Assembly: GCA_038373885.1 (NCBI GenBank)
Contig: JAWZYV010019925.1
Span: forward strand, 649,001-713,000
DNA: 64,000 nucleotides
Reading direction: 5' to 3'
DNA from: Cheiracanthium punctorium
Lineage: Eukaryota > Arthropoda > Arachnida > Araneae > Cheiracanthiidae
Position 1 is the first letter of the stretch. Each line of letters starts with the position of its first letter. Position numbers and translations under genes: made by a program. Positions 1 to 11,124 of the stretch are shown piece after piece. The notes below the pieces were generated by a model. The model was not told the origin of the DNA and searched no databases. It saw only the letters and a list, made by a program, of their open reading frames with translations.

Positions 1-534
1 AGATAGTTTCAGATATGTCTTGCAACCTGTGTTTGGAGTTGAGTTGTTGACTGGTGCTGTAGTTTGATGGAAAAACACTCGGTGGGTTCATTAAACGATA
101 CCAGGATGTTTGGTAAAGTAATTTTGTGATTGGTTTAGGCAATTTAACTGTAATCGGTAAACCGAAAGGCAGGTGAATTTGAATTCGATGTGTCAGTTCT
201 AGTTTGGTGTTTGTTGAGTTATTTACGGGGAATATAAGGTATATTTGGAAATGTGTTGTGTTATTTGAAGTGTATTGAATATTATGTTGTTGTTTAAAAA
301 GGAAGTGTGTGTTTATTTGAAGGAGGGCGTGATTATAATGTTAAGTAAAAGGAAGCGTTTGTAGTAAAAGGTGGTGTTATGTTATTAGCTGAATGTGTTA
401 TGGATATTTTTGAAGAGTTTCTTAAAATAAAGGTAAGTGTTTTTTTTTAAAGAATTTTTGCAGTTGCTTAAGGTTTTCAATGTGAATTGTAAATGGATAT
501 CTGATGTTGTTATGTTTTCATATAGTGACTTTAT
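1..534. other. Gene-free AT-rich stretch
   Basis: No supported gene. It is T/G-rich on the plus strand and lies beside the repeat array that follows. A short open stretch at 379-432 ends in a good splice donor (AAG|GTAAGTG), but nothing links it to a known protein or to a further exon. Confidence 0.5.
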
Positions 535-871
535 ATGAGGTGTATAACTAGGTTATTTAATCCACCGATGTTGTTTTGAGTTGAAAACGGGCCAGTGTTT
601 GCCCAGTTTACATAGCTGTACAACTAGGTTGCTGAATCCACTGAGATTTTTTTAGTTAAAAATGGACCACTGGTTGCCTAGTTTACATAGCTGTACAACT
701 AGGTTGCTGAATCCACTGAGGTTTTTTTTAGTTAAAAACGGACCACTGGTTGCCTAGTTTACATAGCTGTACAAATAGGTTGCTGAATCCACTGAGGTTT
801 TTTTAGTTAAAAACGGACCACTGGTTGCCTAGTTTAAATAGCTGTAGAACTAGGTTGCTGAATCCACTGAG
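535..871. repeat. 75-bp tandem repeat, about 4.4 copies
   Basis: A unit of about 75 bp built around ACTAGGTTGCTGAATCCACT, a T run, GTTAAAAACGGACCACTGG and TTTACATAGCTG repeats from 535 to 871. The first copy is the most diverged, the middle copies are nearly identical, and the last is partial and runs into a transposable-element end. This is a local satellite-like expansion, probably internal to that element. Confidence 0.85.
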
Positions 872-1121
872 GTTTAAACAAAGGGATGCAAAAGAAAAAA
901 TATTCATTTTTAAGATTAATAGAGAAAGATTGAAATTAGAATGTGTGATGATTTTTGTAAAAATTTGGGACATTTACAAACGTTTTCAACATATATGAAA
1001 AAATTAAAAATGTAGCAGTTTTGCTGAATTTGGAGCAAAAATGTCCAAAAACGATCTTTTTGCAGCAGATTGGCACATAAGGCTTGATTTGGCACAATTT
1101 GGAGCAGCTGGCACATCCCTG
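872..1121 (-). mobile_element. End of an inverted-repeat DNA element (CAGGGATGTGCCAGCTG family)
   Basis: The segment is the reverse complement of 18381-18640, sharing the terminal sequence (here CAGCTGGCACATCCCTG, 1105-1121) and about 240 bp of subterminal sequence that includes several GCTCCAAA-like words. The CAGGG start suggests a hAT-type terminus, but no target-site duplication can be assigned because the other end is not visible. It carries no coding potential. Confidence 0.7.
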
Positions 1122-1282
1122 TTTCATGTTTTCTTGGTTCTACTGTATTTAGAGCTGTGTAATCCAAGTTTATTTTCATATTTAATATAACATCTTCAAG
1201 AATATGATGGTGTTAGTATAATTGTATTTACTTAGGGGGTAAATACAATATATTAAAAAAGAGGGGTTTGTTGAAGGGAGCT

Positions 1283-1770
1283 GGGTCATTCCATTTCAAA
1301 TCAACCAATAAATTTCAAAAATGTCACCCACCGTCTCGGATTTCTTTGAAAATTTTTATAAATGTAGCCATTAGTGTTCTAACTAACAATATAAAATTTT
1401 ACTTCAATATCTCTAATACTTTTTAAGATAAAAATTATTAAAATAATGGGAAAGTGACCATAAATGGCGTTTTTGCAAACAATTATTTTAATGGTGCTTT
1501 TTCAGATAAAAAATCATAACTTTCTTTATTTTCAATATATTAAATTGAAATTTATACCAAAATGTTCACAAAGGTTTGGAGATTATAGAAAAAATTAATT
1601 TGATAGTCCTGTTTAGAACTGGAACCCCCAAAAAATTTATAAACTTTGTTTTTTTTCAAAAAAATTTCATAAAAACAATAATTTTGCAAAAGCTGTTTCA
1701 GAAAATGGTGTAGCTCTTAACAAAGCAAACTATTTTTTTTACTTACATGTAAATGCATAAAGTAAGATAA
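1283..1770. repeat. Left terminal inverted repeat, outer part
   Basis: Pairs with the outer half of the right arm (11453-11925) in reverse complement. Its inner border, ending AAGTAAGATAA, is where the first Helitron entered. The arm resumes without loss at 5774. Confidence 0.85.
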
Positions 1771-4500
1771 TCTTATAAATAAAAATGAAATTCTGTTTGT
1801 TTGTTTGTTTGTTTATTTGTTTGTTTGTTTGTTTGTGGATTTGAGTTGTATACAAATCCACAAAAATGGACATATCAGCCTGAAATTTTGCACAGATATG
1901 TAAAATAATATAGAATAAATCATAGTCCACTTTAAAACTTTGAAAGTCCACCCGTTCCCAGAATTTAAGAGATTTTTTTATGTTCTCCACGCAAAAAGCT
2001 TTCCGTAATTGTAACCCCTGTAGTGAAAAAAGTGTGAAATAAGGATCGTGGTTGCCATGTCTGGCGATTTTGCCGAATAAGATGTTTTAAATTCTCAAAG
2101 TAAAAATAAAAGAATAATAACGATTTTTTTTTTGTTAGTTTATATTCGTAAGGTTATTTTTTTTTAATTATAATATCGTGTGCATGGAAAATCGGAGCAG
2201 GAATGAAATGTTTTATACGCAAAACAATAAGAATTGAAGATTTCCGAGGCTAATAGGTAATTTTTTTTAGTTTTTGAGAAAGTGAGTTCTAGCGGATTGC
2301 ACAGATTTCGGCTTGGCGCAATTTATTGAGAGCTTAAGGAAACAGATTTTTGAAAACAAGTGTAAAGGTTTTATTAGAATACAGTGTTAAATTTTAATGA
2401 TCCGTGAAGAAATAATGCAGTTGTTAAGGGATTTCAAGCGATCTATCTCCAGAATTCTCGCCAAATGAGTACATTGATTTAAGTTGGGGGAATTCCACCA
2501 AATTTCAGAAAATTGAAATCTCATTTACTACATCGGAGTAACGATGAATAAAACACGTTATCTTATAAATAAAAATGAAATTCTGTTTGTTTGTTTGTTT
2601 GTTTGTTTATTTGTTTGTTTGTGGATTTGAGTTGTATACAAATCCACAAAAATGGACCTATCAGCTTGAAATTTTGCACAGATATGTAAAATAATATAGA
2701 ATAAATCATAGTCCACTTTAAAACTTTGAAAGTCCACCCGTTCCCGGAATTTAAGAGATTTTTTATGTTCTCCACGCAAAAAGTTTTCCGTAATTGTAAC
2801 CCCTGTAGTGAAAAAAGTGTGAAATAAGGATCGTGGTTGCCATGTGTGGCGATTTTGCCGAATAAGATGTTTTAAATTCTCAAAGTAAAAATAAAAGAAT
2901 AATAATGATTTTTTTTTGTTAGTTTATATTCGTAAGGTTATATTTTTTTAAATTATAATATCGTGTGCATGGGAAATCGGAGCAGGAATGAAATGTTTTA
3001 TACGCAAAACAATAAGAATTGAAGATTTCCGAGGCTAATATGTTAAAATTTTTTAGTTTGGCGAAAAAATAAAATGGCTCAAATGCCGAGAAAGTGAGTT
3101 CTAGCGGTTTGCACAGTTTCCTGCTTGGCGCAATTTACTGAGAGCTTAAGGAAACGGATTTTTGAAAACAAGTGCAAAGGTTTTATTAGAATACAGCGTT
3201 AAATTTTAATGATCCGTGTGAAAATAATGCAGTTATTAAGGGATTTCAAGCGATCTATCTTCAGCATTCTCGCGATTTTGAGGAGGATTCTAACGCTTGG
3301 CGCTATTTATCGTAATTTAATCGTCTGCTATTTGGGTTATGAATACACCTGCGTATAAGTTTTTGAAATTTTCATTCAGTTGGAATTTTGCATTTTTCTG
3401 AGCAGCTTTTCTGCATCTAATGTATTACATCCAGAAAAAAGGATGTTAGAAATATCAATTTTAATTTTGTTTAATCACACTCATGAATAATGATACACTT
3501 TCCAACTTAATGAAAGAAGGAGCGAAAATAGGGAAGACCCATGGATTATAACTCTTTTTATATATAGCACTTTAGTGCGTATTTAAAATCTGAAAGTGTG
3601 TCAGATTTTCTATGATTCTAGCGCTTGGCGCAATTTAATGAGAGGGTATTTTTAAAAACAAGCGTAGGTTATCTTATAAATAAAAATGAAATTCTGTTTG
3701 TCAATTTATTGATTTGGGTAGTATACAATTCCACAAAAATGAACCTGTCAGCCTGAAAGTTTACACAGATATGTAAAATAATATAGAATAAATGATAGTC
3801 TACTTTAAAACTTTGAAACTCCACTTAAAAACGTTTTCCTCCTGAATGGTTCTCTTAATTTCCGTTCCCGGAATTTAAGAGATTTTTTATGTTCTCCACG
3901 CAGAAAGCTTTACGTAATATTCACCCTGTAGTGAAAAAAGTGTGTGAAATAAGCATCTTGGTTGCCATGTGTGGCGATTTTGCCGAATAAAATGTTTTAA
4001 ATTCTTTAAGTAAAAATAAAAGAATAATAAGGATTTTTTTAGTTTATTTTTTTAGGTTATTTTTTAAATTATAATATCGTGTGCGCATAAGAAATGAGAG
4101 CAGGAAAGAAATGTTTTATACGCAAAACAATGAGGATCGAAGATATCCGAGACTAATATGTAATTTTTTTTAGTTTGGCGAAAAAAAAATGGCTGATAGG
4201 CCGATTTTTAGAGAGTGAGTTCTAGCGGTTTGCACAGTTTTAGGCTTTTTGGCGCAATTTACTGAAAGCTTAAGGGAATAGCATTTTTGAAAACAAGTGT
4301 ATAGGTTTTCTTAGAATACAGCATTAAATTTTAACTATCCGTGCAGAAATAATGCAGTTATTAGGGCATTTCAAGCGATGTAGCTTCAGAATTCTCGCCA
4401 ATTGAGTACATTGATTTAACTTGGGGGAAATCCGCCAAATTTCAGAAAATTGAAATCTTTGCATTTAGTACATCGAGGTAACGATGAATAAAACATGTTA
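1771..4500 (+). repeat. Three stacked Helitron 5-prime units
   Basis: The words TCTTATAAATAAAAATGAAA and the following GTTT run recur at 1771, about 2561 and about 3669. Each is followed by the same 0.8-1.1 kb (the AAAATGGACCTATC, GTCCACCCGTTCCC and GGCGCAATTTA landmarks). Units 1 and 3 share the distal landmark AACGATGAATAAAACA(C/T)GTTA, after which unit 1 is directly joined to the next 5-prime end. Only one 3-prime end exists for all three. Confidence 0.8.
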
Positions 4501-4860
4501 TAGTTGATAATTTAAAAAATGCGGCTGTATTAAGGGATTCCACTTTTCAAATAAATGCCTGGCGGTCGAACACTTTCCCATTTTGATTGCTGCTAAGTCA
4601 ATGCTTCGAATGATTCCCTGAAAAAACTCTTGCAAAATGGCGTATGCTGGCACTTTGGCGAGGCTTAGATTTGAAACTGGATTTTACTTGAGACTGGTAT
4701 ATACGTATAATAAGACTGGTTATAGATAAAAAGGAATGTTGGTATGTGTGTAGGAGGTTGAAAAACTCCAGCACCGTTTCACCAATCACCATGAAGTTTG
4801 GTTCACCTAAGTCTTATATCATGGAGAAGGTTTTTATGCTATCCGTTTTCCTCTAACTTT

Positions 4861-5587
4861 TCACTAGGTGGCGCAGCAGAACGTCGAATTCTATTCCTTT
4901 TAGCCGTTTGCTATGCGAATATCGTCCAACCAGTTTCGATGAAATTTGGTACACGCGAATATTAGAACACGGAGAATATTTTTCACTATCCATTTGCTGT
5001 AACTTACCGCTAAATAGCTCTGCAACGCATCAACTTCTATACCGTTCGACCGACCGGCATAAAATTTTTTATACTTACACATTTGAGAACGAAGAATATA
5101 TTCTAACTGCGTTACTTTTGATGTTACTCACCACTAGATGGCACTGCAATGCATTATTATTTTAACTCGCCACTAGATGACGCTGCAGCAGGCCAAATTT
5201 TTGACCATTCAAACGGTGGCTATGAAAATCAGTATACATAGCTATTTGAACAATGAGAATATTTTGGCGTTATCCATTTTGCTATAACTCGCCGCTTGAC
5301 GGCGCTGTAGCAAATCATTACTTTAATTAACCACTAGATGGCCCTGCAGTGTATCACTTGTTGACTGTGCGAATGATCGCTATGAAAATAGGTATACATA
5401 GATATTTGAACACGGGGAAGAGTTTGGCACGATCCATTTTCTCATAACTTGACAGTAGATGTCGCGTCAACACATGAACTTCAAGACTATTCAGCCGATC
5501 GTCATGAAAATTCGTATACATCGATATCTGAATGCGAAGAATATTTTTGCCGTATCCGTTTTGCTAAAACTCGCCACTAGATTGTGC
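4861..5587. promoter_or_regulatory. Array of seven CTCF-like motifs in a Helitron
   Basis: Matches or near-matches to the metazoan CTCF core CCASYAGRKGGCRS occur at 4861-4874 (one mismatch), 5131-5144 (CCACTAGATGGCAC, perfect), 5170-5183 (one mismatch), 5292-5305, 5331-5344 (one mismatch), 5452-5465 and 5574-5587. Spacing is regular: mostly 39 and 121-122 bp, giving a 161-bp period between paired sites. The motif is part of a tandem unit with GTATACAT and ATCCATTTTGCTATAACTC words. Binding is not shown; this is a sequence match only. Confidence 0.45.
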
Positions 5588-5773
5588 TACGCCGCATCGC
5601 CTTCTGCACCGTAAAAACGATTGCCTTGAAATTCAGTATGCATGATTATTGAACACAATATAACGCGATATCCATTTTGCTATATCTCTTTATTACAATA
5701 AATAGTAATCACAACAAATATTAATATCAAAAATTCCATTCATTCCCGTGCGAAGAACGGGTACTTCAGCTAG

Positions 5774-6075
5774 TTTAAAATAAAAACGGTGGGTATTTGA
5801 GTCCTAATAGGTTAATTTAATTAAAAACCAAATATTTTGAAGATTTTTCTTAAAATGTTATGCTGCATGCAAATGTTATTATAAAATAATTTTTTATTTA
5901 TGTATTTAATTTAAAAAGGTGCTTATTTTATTTAAAAGTTAATAATGAATTAGTTATTTTACTTAAAATTTAAATTATTTTAAAATTTAAAATGTTTTAA
6001 ACAAAATCAGAAATACATATAGTTAACACGCGTCAAAATTTTTCTAGCTTTTTTTATTGTCAACTACAAATTAAT
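5774..6075. repeat. Left terminal inverted repeat, inner part
   Basis: Continuation of the left arm after the Helitron. It is the reverse complement of about 11125-11453, including ACGGTGGGTATTTGAGTCCT and ATGCTGCATGCAAATG, and ends near TTTTTTTATTGTCAACTACAA, after which left and right flanks diverge. Confidence 0.85.
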
Positions 6076-7868
6076 ACTTTAGTTAAAAAACAAACATTTT
6101 TCTTTTAAAAAATAGCTGTATGCAATTAAATGTGTAAAAAAGGATTTATTTAATTAATACTTTCTTAATTAAAAAAATTTAGACAAAATTTGAACATTAA
6201 TTAGAAAATGTGTGCTGAAGATTTTTTGAGCATTTCTTTGAATCACTGACTACAAATTAAATAAGAAACATACTAACTTGCTTTAGTATAAAATGAAAAT
6301 ATAAATTATTATGACTGATTGTGACACTTATGTTCAGTATTTTACCAGGGGGGGGGGAAGCAGTTCCGTTCCTTCAATCAATCAATTTCAATGGAGATTC
6401 ACCTATGTTTTGTAATAATACATTAACATCTTCTAAAGCTTCTTGTTTTGAAATTGACAATTTCAAATTTGTGACGTTTCATCACTGCCAGTTGATACTT
6501 TGTCACTGGTATCACTGCCAGTTGATACTTTGTCATCAAGCTCAGAAATAAGCTTGTTTACCTTCTTCCTACAAAAACTACATTTTTTTTTGTCCAGAAA
6601 TCAATTTTTCACAGTTTGGCAATTTGTTAATTACCTCAGATAAATTTGAATTAATGGTTCTGAAACAATTTTTTTTTCTTTTATGGCACTTCAATGGGTC
6701 AAAACATGATGTTTGAAATATTTCAAATTTATTCAAATAAAATGATTTTTGATGTTCACAAATATTAAGTAAAAGCTCTGATTGTACATTACTTCTCAAA
6801 CTTATTAAGTCTGAAGGCTTAATAATGCAGTACTTGATGCAGTTTCTACTTGAGCATAAGTCTTATTATGGCATTCAGTTCCATTTTTCTTAGCCAATAC
6901 TACAGCACGTCTCGGAATGTTCTGCTGCCATATTAAATGTAACTGATATTCAGTAGTAGCACAAAATAAAAAAACATTCTAATTTACTTTCAATTAGATA
7001 AAAAAAAATGAGCTTACATATCAAGCTGAATAATTTAGCTTTATAGTGCGTTCGCCGAGTCAAGAGAACAAAACTAAACAATTGCACGTGTAAACTGGCG
7101 TTGAGTAAACACCTGGCATTTTGCCAAAGTGCCAAACACAGTGTGAATTTCTGCTTTCTTCCATTTACGCTGCTTAGAATTAAGAAAGGTTAAACTCGCC
7201 TAACTAGGGATTGGTGCCAAAAAATGTAATTCTTTGGTAACCCATTTGTTTACTTTCGTTCTCTCGTTTCCGCGAACAGACTATAGATTATTGGTTTAAC
7301 TCTTTAAAATAACTTCAGCAATCCCAGAGAACATCAAAAACAATTCCAAATTACTCAAACAACATTTTCACTTAACCAAAGAAAGGCAAAACTCATTCCA
7401 ATTCCCTTGGAAGCATCTGACCAAGAAAGGGATATTCACACCTGAAAACAAGAGGGTGACTCATTGGAAGAGGGAATGGACCCCACCCCTTTACTATCCT
7501 ACAATACTACTACCCACACTATCTCCCCCTGCATCTTCTCATATTACACCAGCTCCTTACCACACAAAAAACAGAAAGCATGGGATCTGATCTAGTTACA
7601 GTCCAAAAGCCTGTTGACTGAAAAGAGACTACTGTCATCAGTGATGTCGCTAGACTTTGGAAGAGACGGGTCCTTGGGACCCAGGGCTCCAAAATTTACG
7701 GGTCCCTTTTTCCAAAAAGTGGGTCCTTATCGATATAAAAGCATTTGGTTAGTTTCACGACTGATGTTATCATGTCTCACCCATTTTGGTGTGCTAATGC
7801 ATATGAATATCTTATTTATAAATAACCTAAAACTTATATTTCAAAAAATAAATAAATAAAATGAATTA
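6076..7868. other. Interior of the large transposon, left part
   Basis: Apart from the broken ORF, this part contains no gene. Around 7630-7740 lies a fragment with GGGTCCTTGGGACCCAGGG and similar words that looks like another element relic without recognisable ends. Confidence 0.5.
6463..6850 (-). pseudogene. Broken Cys-rich ORF of the large inverted-repeat element
   Basis: Read on the minus strand, an open frame of about 90 residues contains ICEHQKSFYLNKFE, SCFDPLKCHKRKKN and LISGQKK. It is then shifted at a run of nine T (near 6582-6590), after which a second frame gives CSFCRKKVNKLISELDD and an acidic repeat (SDKVSTG twice, from a 27-bp duplication) before a stop at 6463-6465. The paired Cys/His words followed by a C-x2-C knuckle resemble the N-terminal zinc-binding part of some transposase-associated proteins of Sola-like elements. 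That likeness is from memory and uncertain. With stops upstream and the frameshift, it is not functional. It lies centrally between the two 0.8-kb arms. Confidence 0.45.
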
Positions 7869-9036
7869 TCTATATAAATAAAACAGAGTGTAAACTGTCC
7901 GTTTGTCTGTCTGTGTCTCGCGTAGCTCCAAAACGGGTGATCGTAGACCTACCAAATTTTGTACGGAAATTCTCCAAGACGGGTCTCGACACACCTCGAA
8001 GCGATTTTTTCGAAATTCGAATTAAAAATGTTTTATTTTATGTTTTGTCCGATTTTTAGCAATTTTTCTTGCGTAATACATAATAACGCCGGTAATTGCA
8101 CTCGCAAGAAAACGATATTTACATCATCGTATAGAGGAGAAAATTTTCTTTTAAAAACTGTTTGTTCGGACTGTGTAACATAATTTGCAGATTTTTGGGA
8201 ATTTTTCAAATAAAATTAAATTTGACGCTGACTTTCGTAAAATATTTTTAAAACTGCTGCATCTTGAATTCTATCTGTCATAACTTTTTTATATTTGGGC
8301 AAAAGACGGAGCACACAATTCGCCCACTTTTAAAAGAAGAACGGAGGAAAAATATAAATTAGGAGAATTTTTACGAATTTTTTAGTAAAGAAGGATTTTC
8401 ATTTCAGTAGCACCTGCTTATGAGTTTCGGTTTGATATCTTGCAGTTTCGTTGTCATGGATACAGTAACAATGATTAAAATTGCCAGTTGAAAAAAATAA
8501 ATAAAAACGGGTCCCGCGAGCAGACGATTTCTTTGCTTGGCTCGATTTCCTTTTATAAATACTGGATTTATTTGCGAGAAGAAAAATTAAACTGAGAAAA
8601 ACAATTTTAAAGCCTTTATAAATAGCGCAGTCTTATCTCTTTTCTTTTTGTAAAGGGTTGCAAGAGAGGGTGACGTATTTTTAAAATAAAAAAAAAATGT
8701 CCATTTCATGTAGTGTCTGAGGTATTTAAAGCTAAAACGTGAACCTAAAAGACAGCATGTCTGAGGAAATAAGACATTTTGAAAGTGAGAAGTTAAGTGC
8801 AAATGGTCCATTTGCATTTTTTTGATACCGAATGACGCTGACATAGTTTTTTTTTTGTGTGTGTGTGTGTCATTCTATTGCAATGATCTCAGGTTATTAC
8901 ATATATGACGCAAATTTTAAGTCAAGAGTGAAATAATTTTGCTTTTTCTAGATTCCACATCACTGGAATTAATTCGAATTACACATGTGAGGAAATTTTT
9001 CGTTTCCTACCGTGCGAAGAACGGGCACGCAGCTAG
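7869..9036 (+). mobile_element. Non-autonomous Helitron
   Basis: Starts TCTATATAAATAAAAC after an A and ends CCGTGCGAAGAACGGGCACGCAGCTAG before a T. The terminal hairpin and CTAG end are the same type as in the 1771-5773 copy, but the interior is unrelated. It is 1,168 bp long with no coding sequence. It is inserted inside the large inverted-repeat element, so it is younger than that element. Confidence 0.85.
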
Positions 9037-9619
9037 TAATTAATAAAGAAAAATTTATTGTGACATGCATGTCACTTACTTTGCCTTCACGGCAAAGCCT
9101 TCCTGATGACGCCCTGAATCTTAATAATTAATAAATCCTAATAATAAAATCCCCTTTTGTATGTACAGTAAAAACCGGGAGAAAGGCTGCATTGGTAGAA
9201 ATGTTTAAGAAAGTAAAATGTACTCGCAGAACAGCCGCAACATCTTAAATTATTAAAACTACAATAAAATACCGTTCAAGCGCCCCTCCATCTTATATTA
9301 ATTTAAAAAAATAATTACTATGTATTAATAAATTTATCACAAGGAAAATCGGAATATATTTGAGGAAGGAAAGGATATACAACAGTAAAATATGGAACAC
9401 CCCCCCCCCTTTTCTCTTCTAGATTGTTTAAAATATTTACCGCTTCTATAGCTTATAGATTTCATTTCTAAATAATAATTGTCAGATTTAATATAAAACA
9501 AATCATTGTTTACATTTACACAATCAAATATTAAAAATAATGAAAAAACTTTATTCAATTCCGATAGTCCACCATCTCTAACGGAACAACCTCTAACATG
9601 AAAACGGAAGTGTGGGGGA

Positions 9620-9983
9620 TAGAGATGAGTTCGGGCTCATTTTTTGAAGCCCGAGCCCGAAGACTTTTAATCCGAGCCCGAGCAATATTATTAAAGTTGG
9701 AGCCCGAGCCCGAAATGTCAGCTAAAGACAAATAAAATGAACTACTTCATTAATAGGATACAATAAATTTTGGAGCTTCACACACCTTCTAGTCCCCCGT
9801 GCCGCTATTTTTTGAAATAAGTACGTCTATTTATCCCATAAATCACTTTTTAAAATTCGTTTCAAGGAGTACGTTCAACAAAGGAGAAATTTTTCACGAG
9901 CCCGAGCCCGAACGCAATCGTGAATTACAGCGCCCGAGTCGGGCTCGGGCTTTCGGGCTCGGGCTGAGCCCGTCTCATCTCTA
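9620..9983. mobile_element. hAT-type MITE with 8-bp target duplication
   Basis: Terminal inverted repeats TAGAGATGAG...CGGGCTC face each other at 9620 and 9983. Both sides are flanked by the identical 8-mer GTGGGGGA (9612-9619 and 9984-9991). The ends are built of alternating CCCGAGCC/GGGCTCGG words that can fold on themselves, while the centre is plain AT-rich sequence. The length of 364 bp and the 8-bp duplication are typical of hAT MITEs. Confidence 0.9.
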
Positions 9984-10029
9984 GTGGGGGAGGGAGAAAG
10001 GAGAAGAACGTCAAAGTAATCCCCTTTTT

Positions 10030-10410
10030 TCTTCAGTTTAACCACGTGTGCGCACAGCACGATATATATCCCGGATAAAAGCAGAGTATAGGGGAAAACT
10101 CGCAATGCATCATGGGAAAGCGAACACTTCTATGCCTCCTTTCGACTAGGGATCTTTCTACCCTGCATTTTTCCCCATGTAAGGGAAACGACGTTACTCC
10201 GCATTTGTGTGCATGTAAACAGGCCCACAAAGCCGTTCACGATGTCAATCTCCCCGAGTAAAACACGAGCAGTTTGTGTTTTACTAGAGATTTACCCAAA
10301 ATCACCTTGGAAATTACGCGTCCCGTGGACGCGTTGTAACTTTTCTTTTGTGTCCCATCATCGATTTTTTGCGTATTTGACGCGTTATAGCGCGTAAGCG
10401 ACATCACTGG
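10030..10410. other. CpG-richer island inside the large transposon
   Basis: This stretch is visibly richer in CG dinucleotides than its surroundings (CACGTGTGCGCACAGCACG, ACGCGTCCCGTGGACGCG, GCGTTATAGCGCG) and carries AATGCATCATGGGAAA, which resembles THAP/Ronin-type promoter motifs. No exon can be assigned to it. It could be a captured promoter fragment or simply a GC-rich MITE. Confidence 0.3.
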
Positions 10411-11124
10411 TCATAGTTCTTTTAAACTGATGTAAAAAGAAACAAAATTATGATAAAAAACAAAACAGTTTTTAAAATTGTTTTAATTAAAAATTAATAT
10501 GAATTGGATTTATAAATAAATAATTGTTTTATATATAAACAATGCTATACAGATATGCCTTCTTCATGCCTCAGGCAATTTACACCCCCCCCAAAAAAGT
10601 ACATTACAAAATTGGCTGAGACAGCATTTAAATTTGAAATTTTCCGACCGTACAGCACATAAATTTAACTATTCTTTTTTCTACATGTTTCATTACTGTT
10701 AGAATAACTGTTCCTAAAAGTGCATAGAACAACTTCTGAAGAGACATTCTAAAAAACTTTGAATCTCTAAACTAGGATAACTTAATTGCATAAAAATAAC
10801 TTAAAAAGTTACATCATTTCTGGAGAAGAAAAAACAAAAAAAAACAGCCTGTTCTTTTTCCCCTACCCCCATTTTTTTATTATTTGTTATTAACACACTC
10901 TCTCTTTTTCCTTTTTGCTTAAACTGATTTCAAAAATACCGATTTAAACATTAATAAACTATTTTAACTTGATTTCCAATGACCCATTAAAAAATTTTCA
11001 ATTAAAAATAAATAAATACCATGTTTTTACCTGACAGGTGAGGAGATTCCTATTATAAGCAAAGCATTGTCTACATTAAAAAAATAAAATTAACAGTTAT
11101 ATTACTGCTCTAAAATAAGTCAGA

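Larger units (their letters stand above)
1771..5773 (+). mobile_element. Non-autonomous Helitron with preserved empty site
   Basis: The element starts TCTTATAAATAAAA and ends with a hairpin (CCCGTGCGAAGAACGGG) followed by ACTTCAGCTAG. It sits between A (1770) and T (5774), the normal Helitron A|T target, with no duplication. The right inverted-repeat arm of the host transposon carries the uninterrupted sequence (rc AGATAA|TTTAAAA near 11448), so both borders are exact. The length is 4,003 bp. Two further 5-prime-like ends lie inside it (2561 and 3669). No Rep or helicase coding sequence was found, so it would have to be mobilised in trans. Confidence 0.9.

Noticed and set aside
379..432. Possible 18-codon exon with donor AAG|GTAAGTG
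   Set aside because: No family likeness, no acceptor or partner exon, and it is next to satellite-like repeats.
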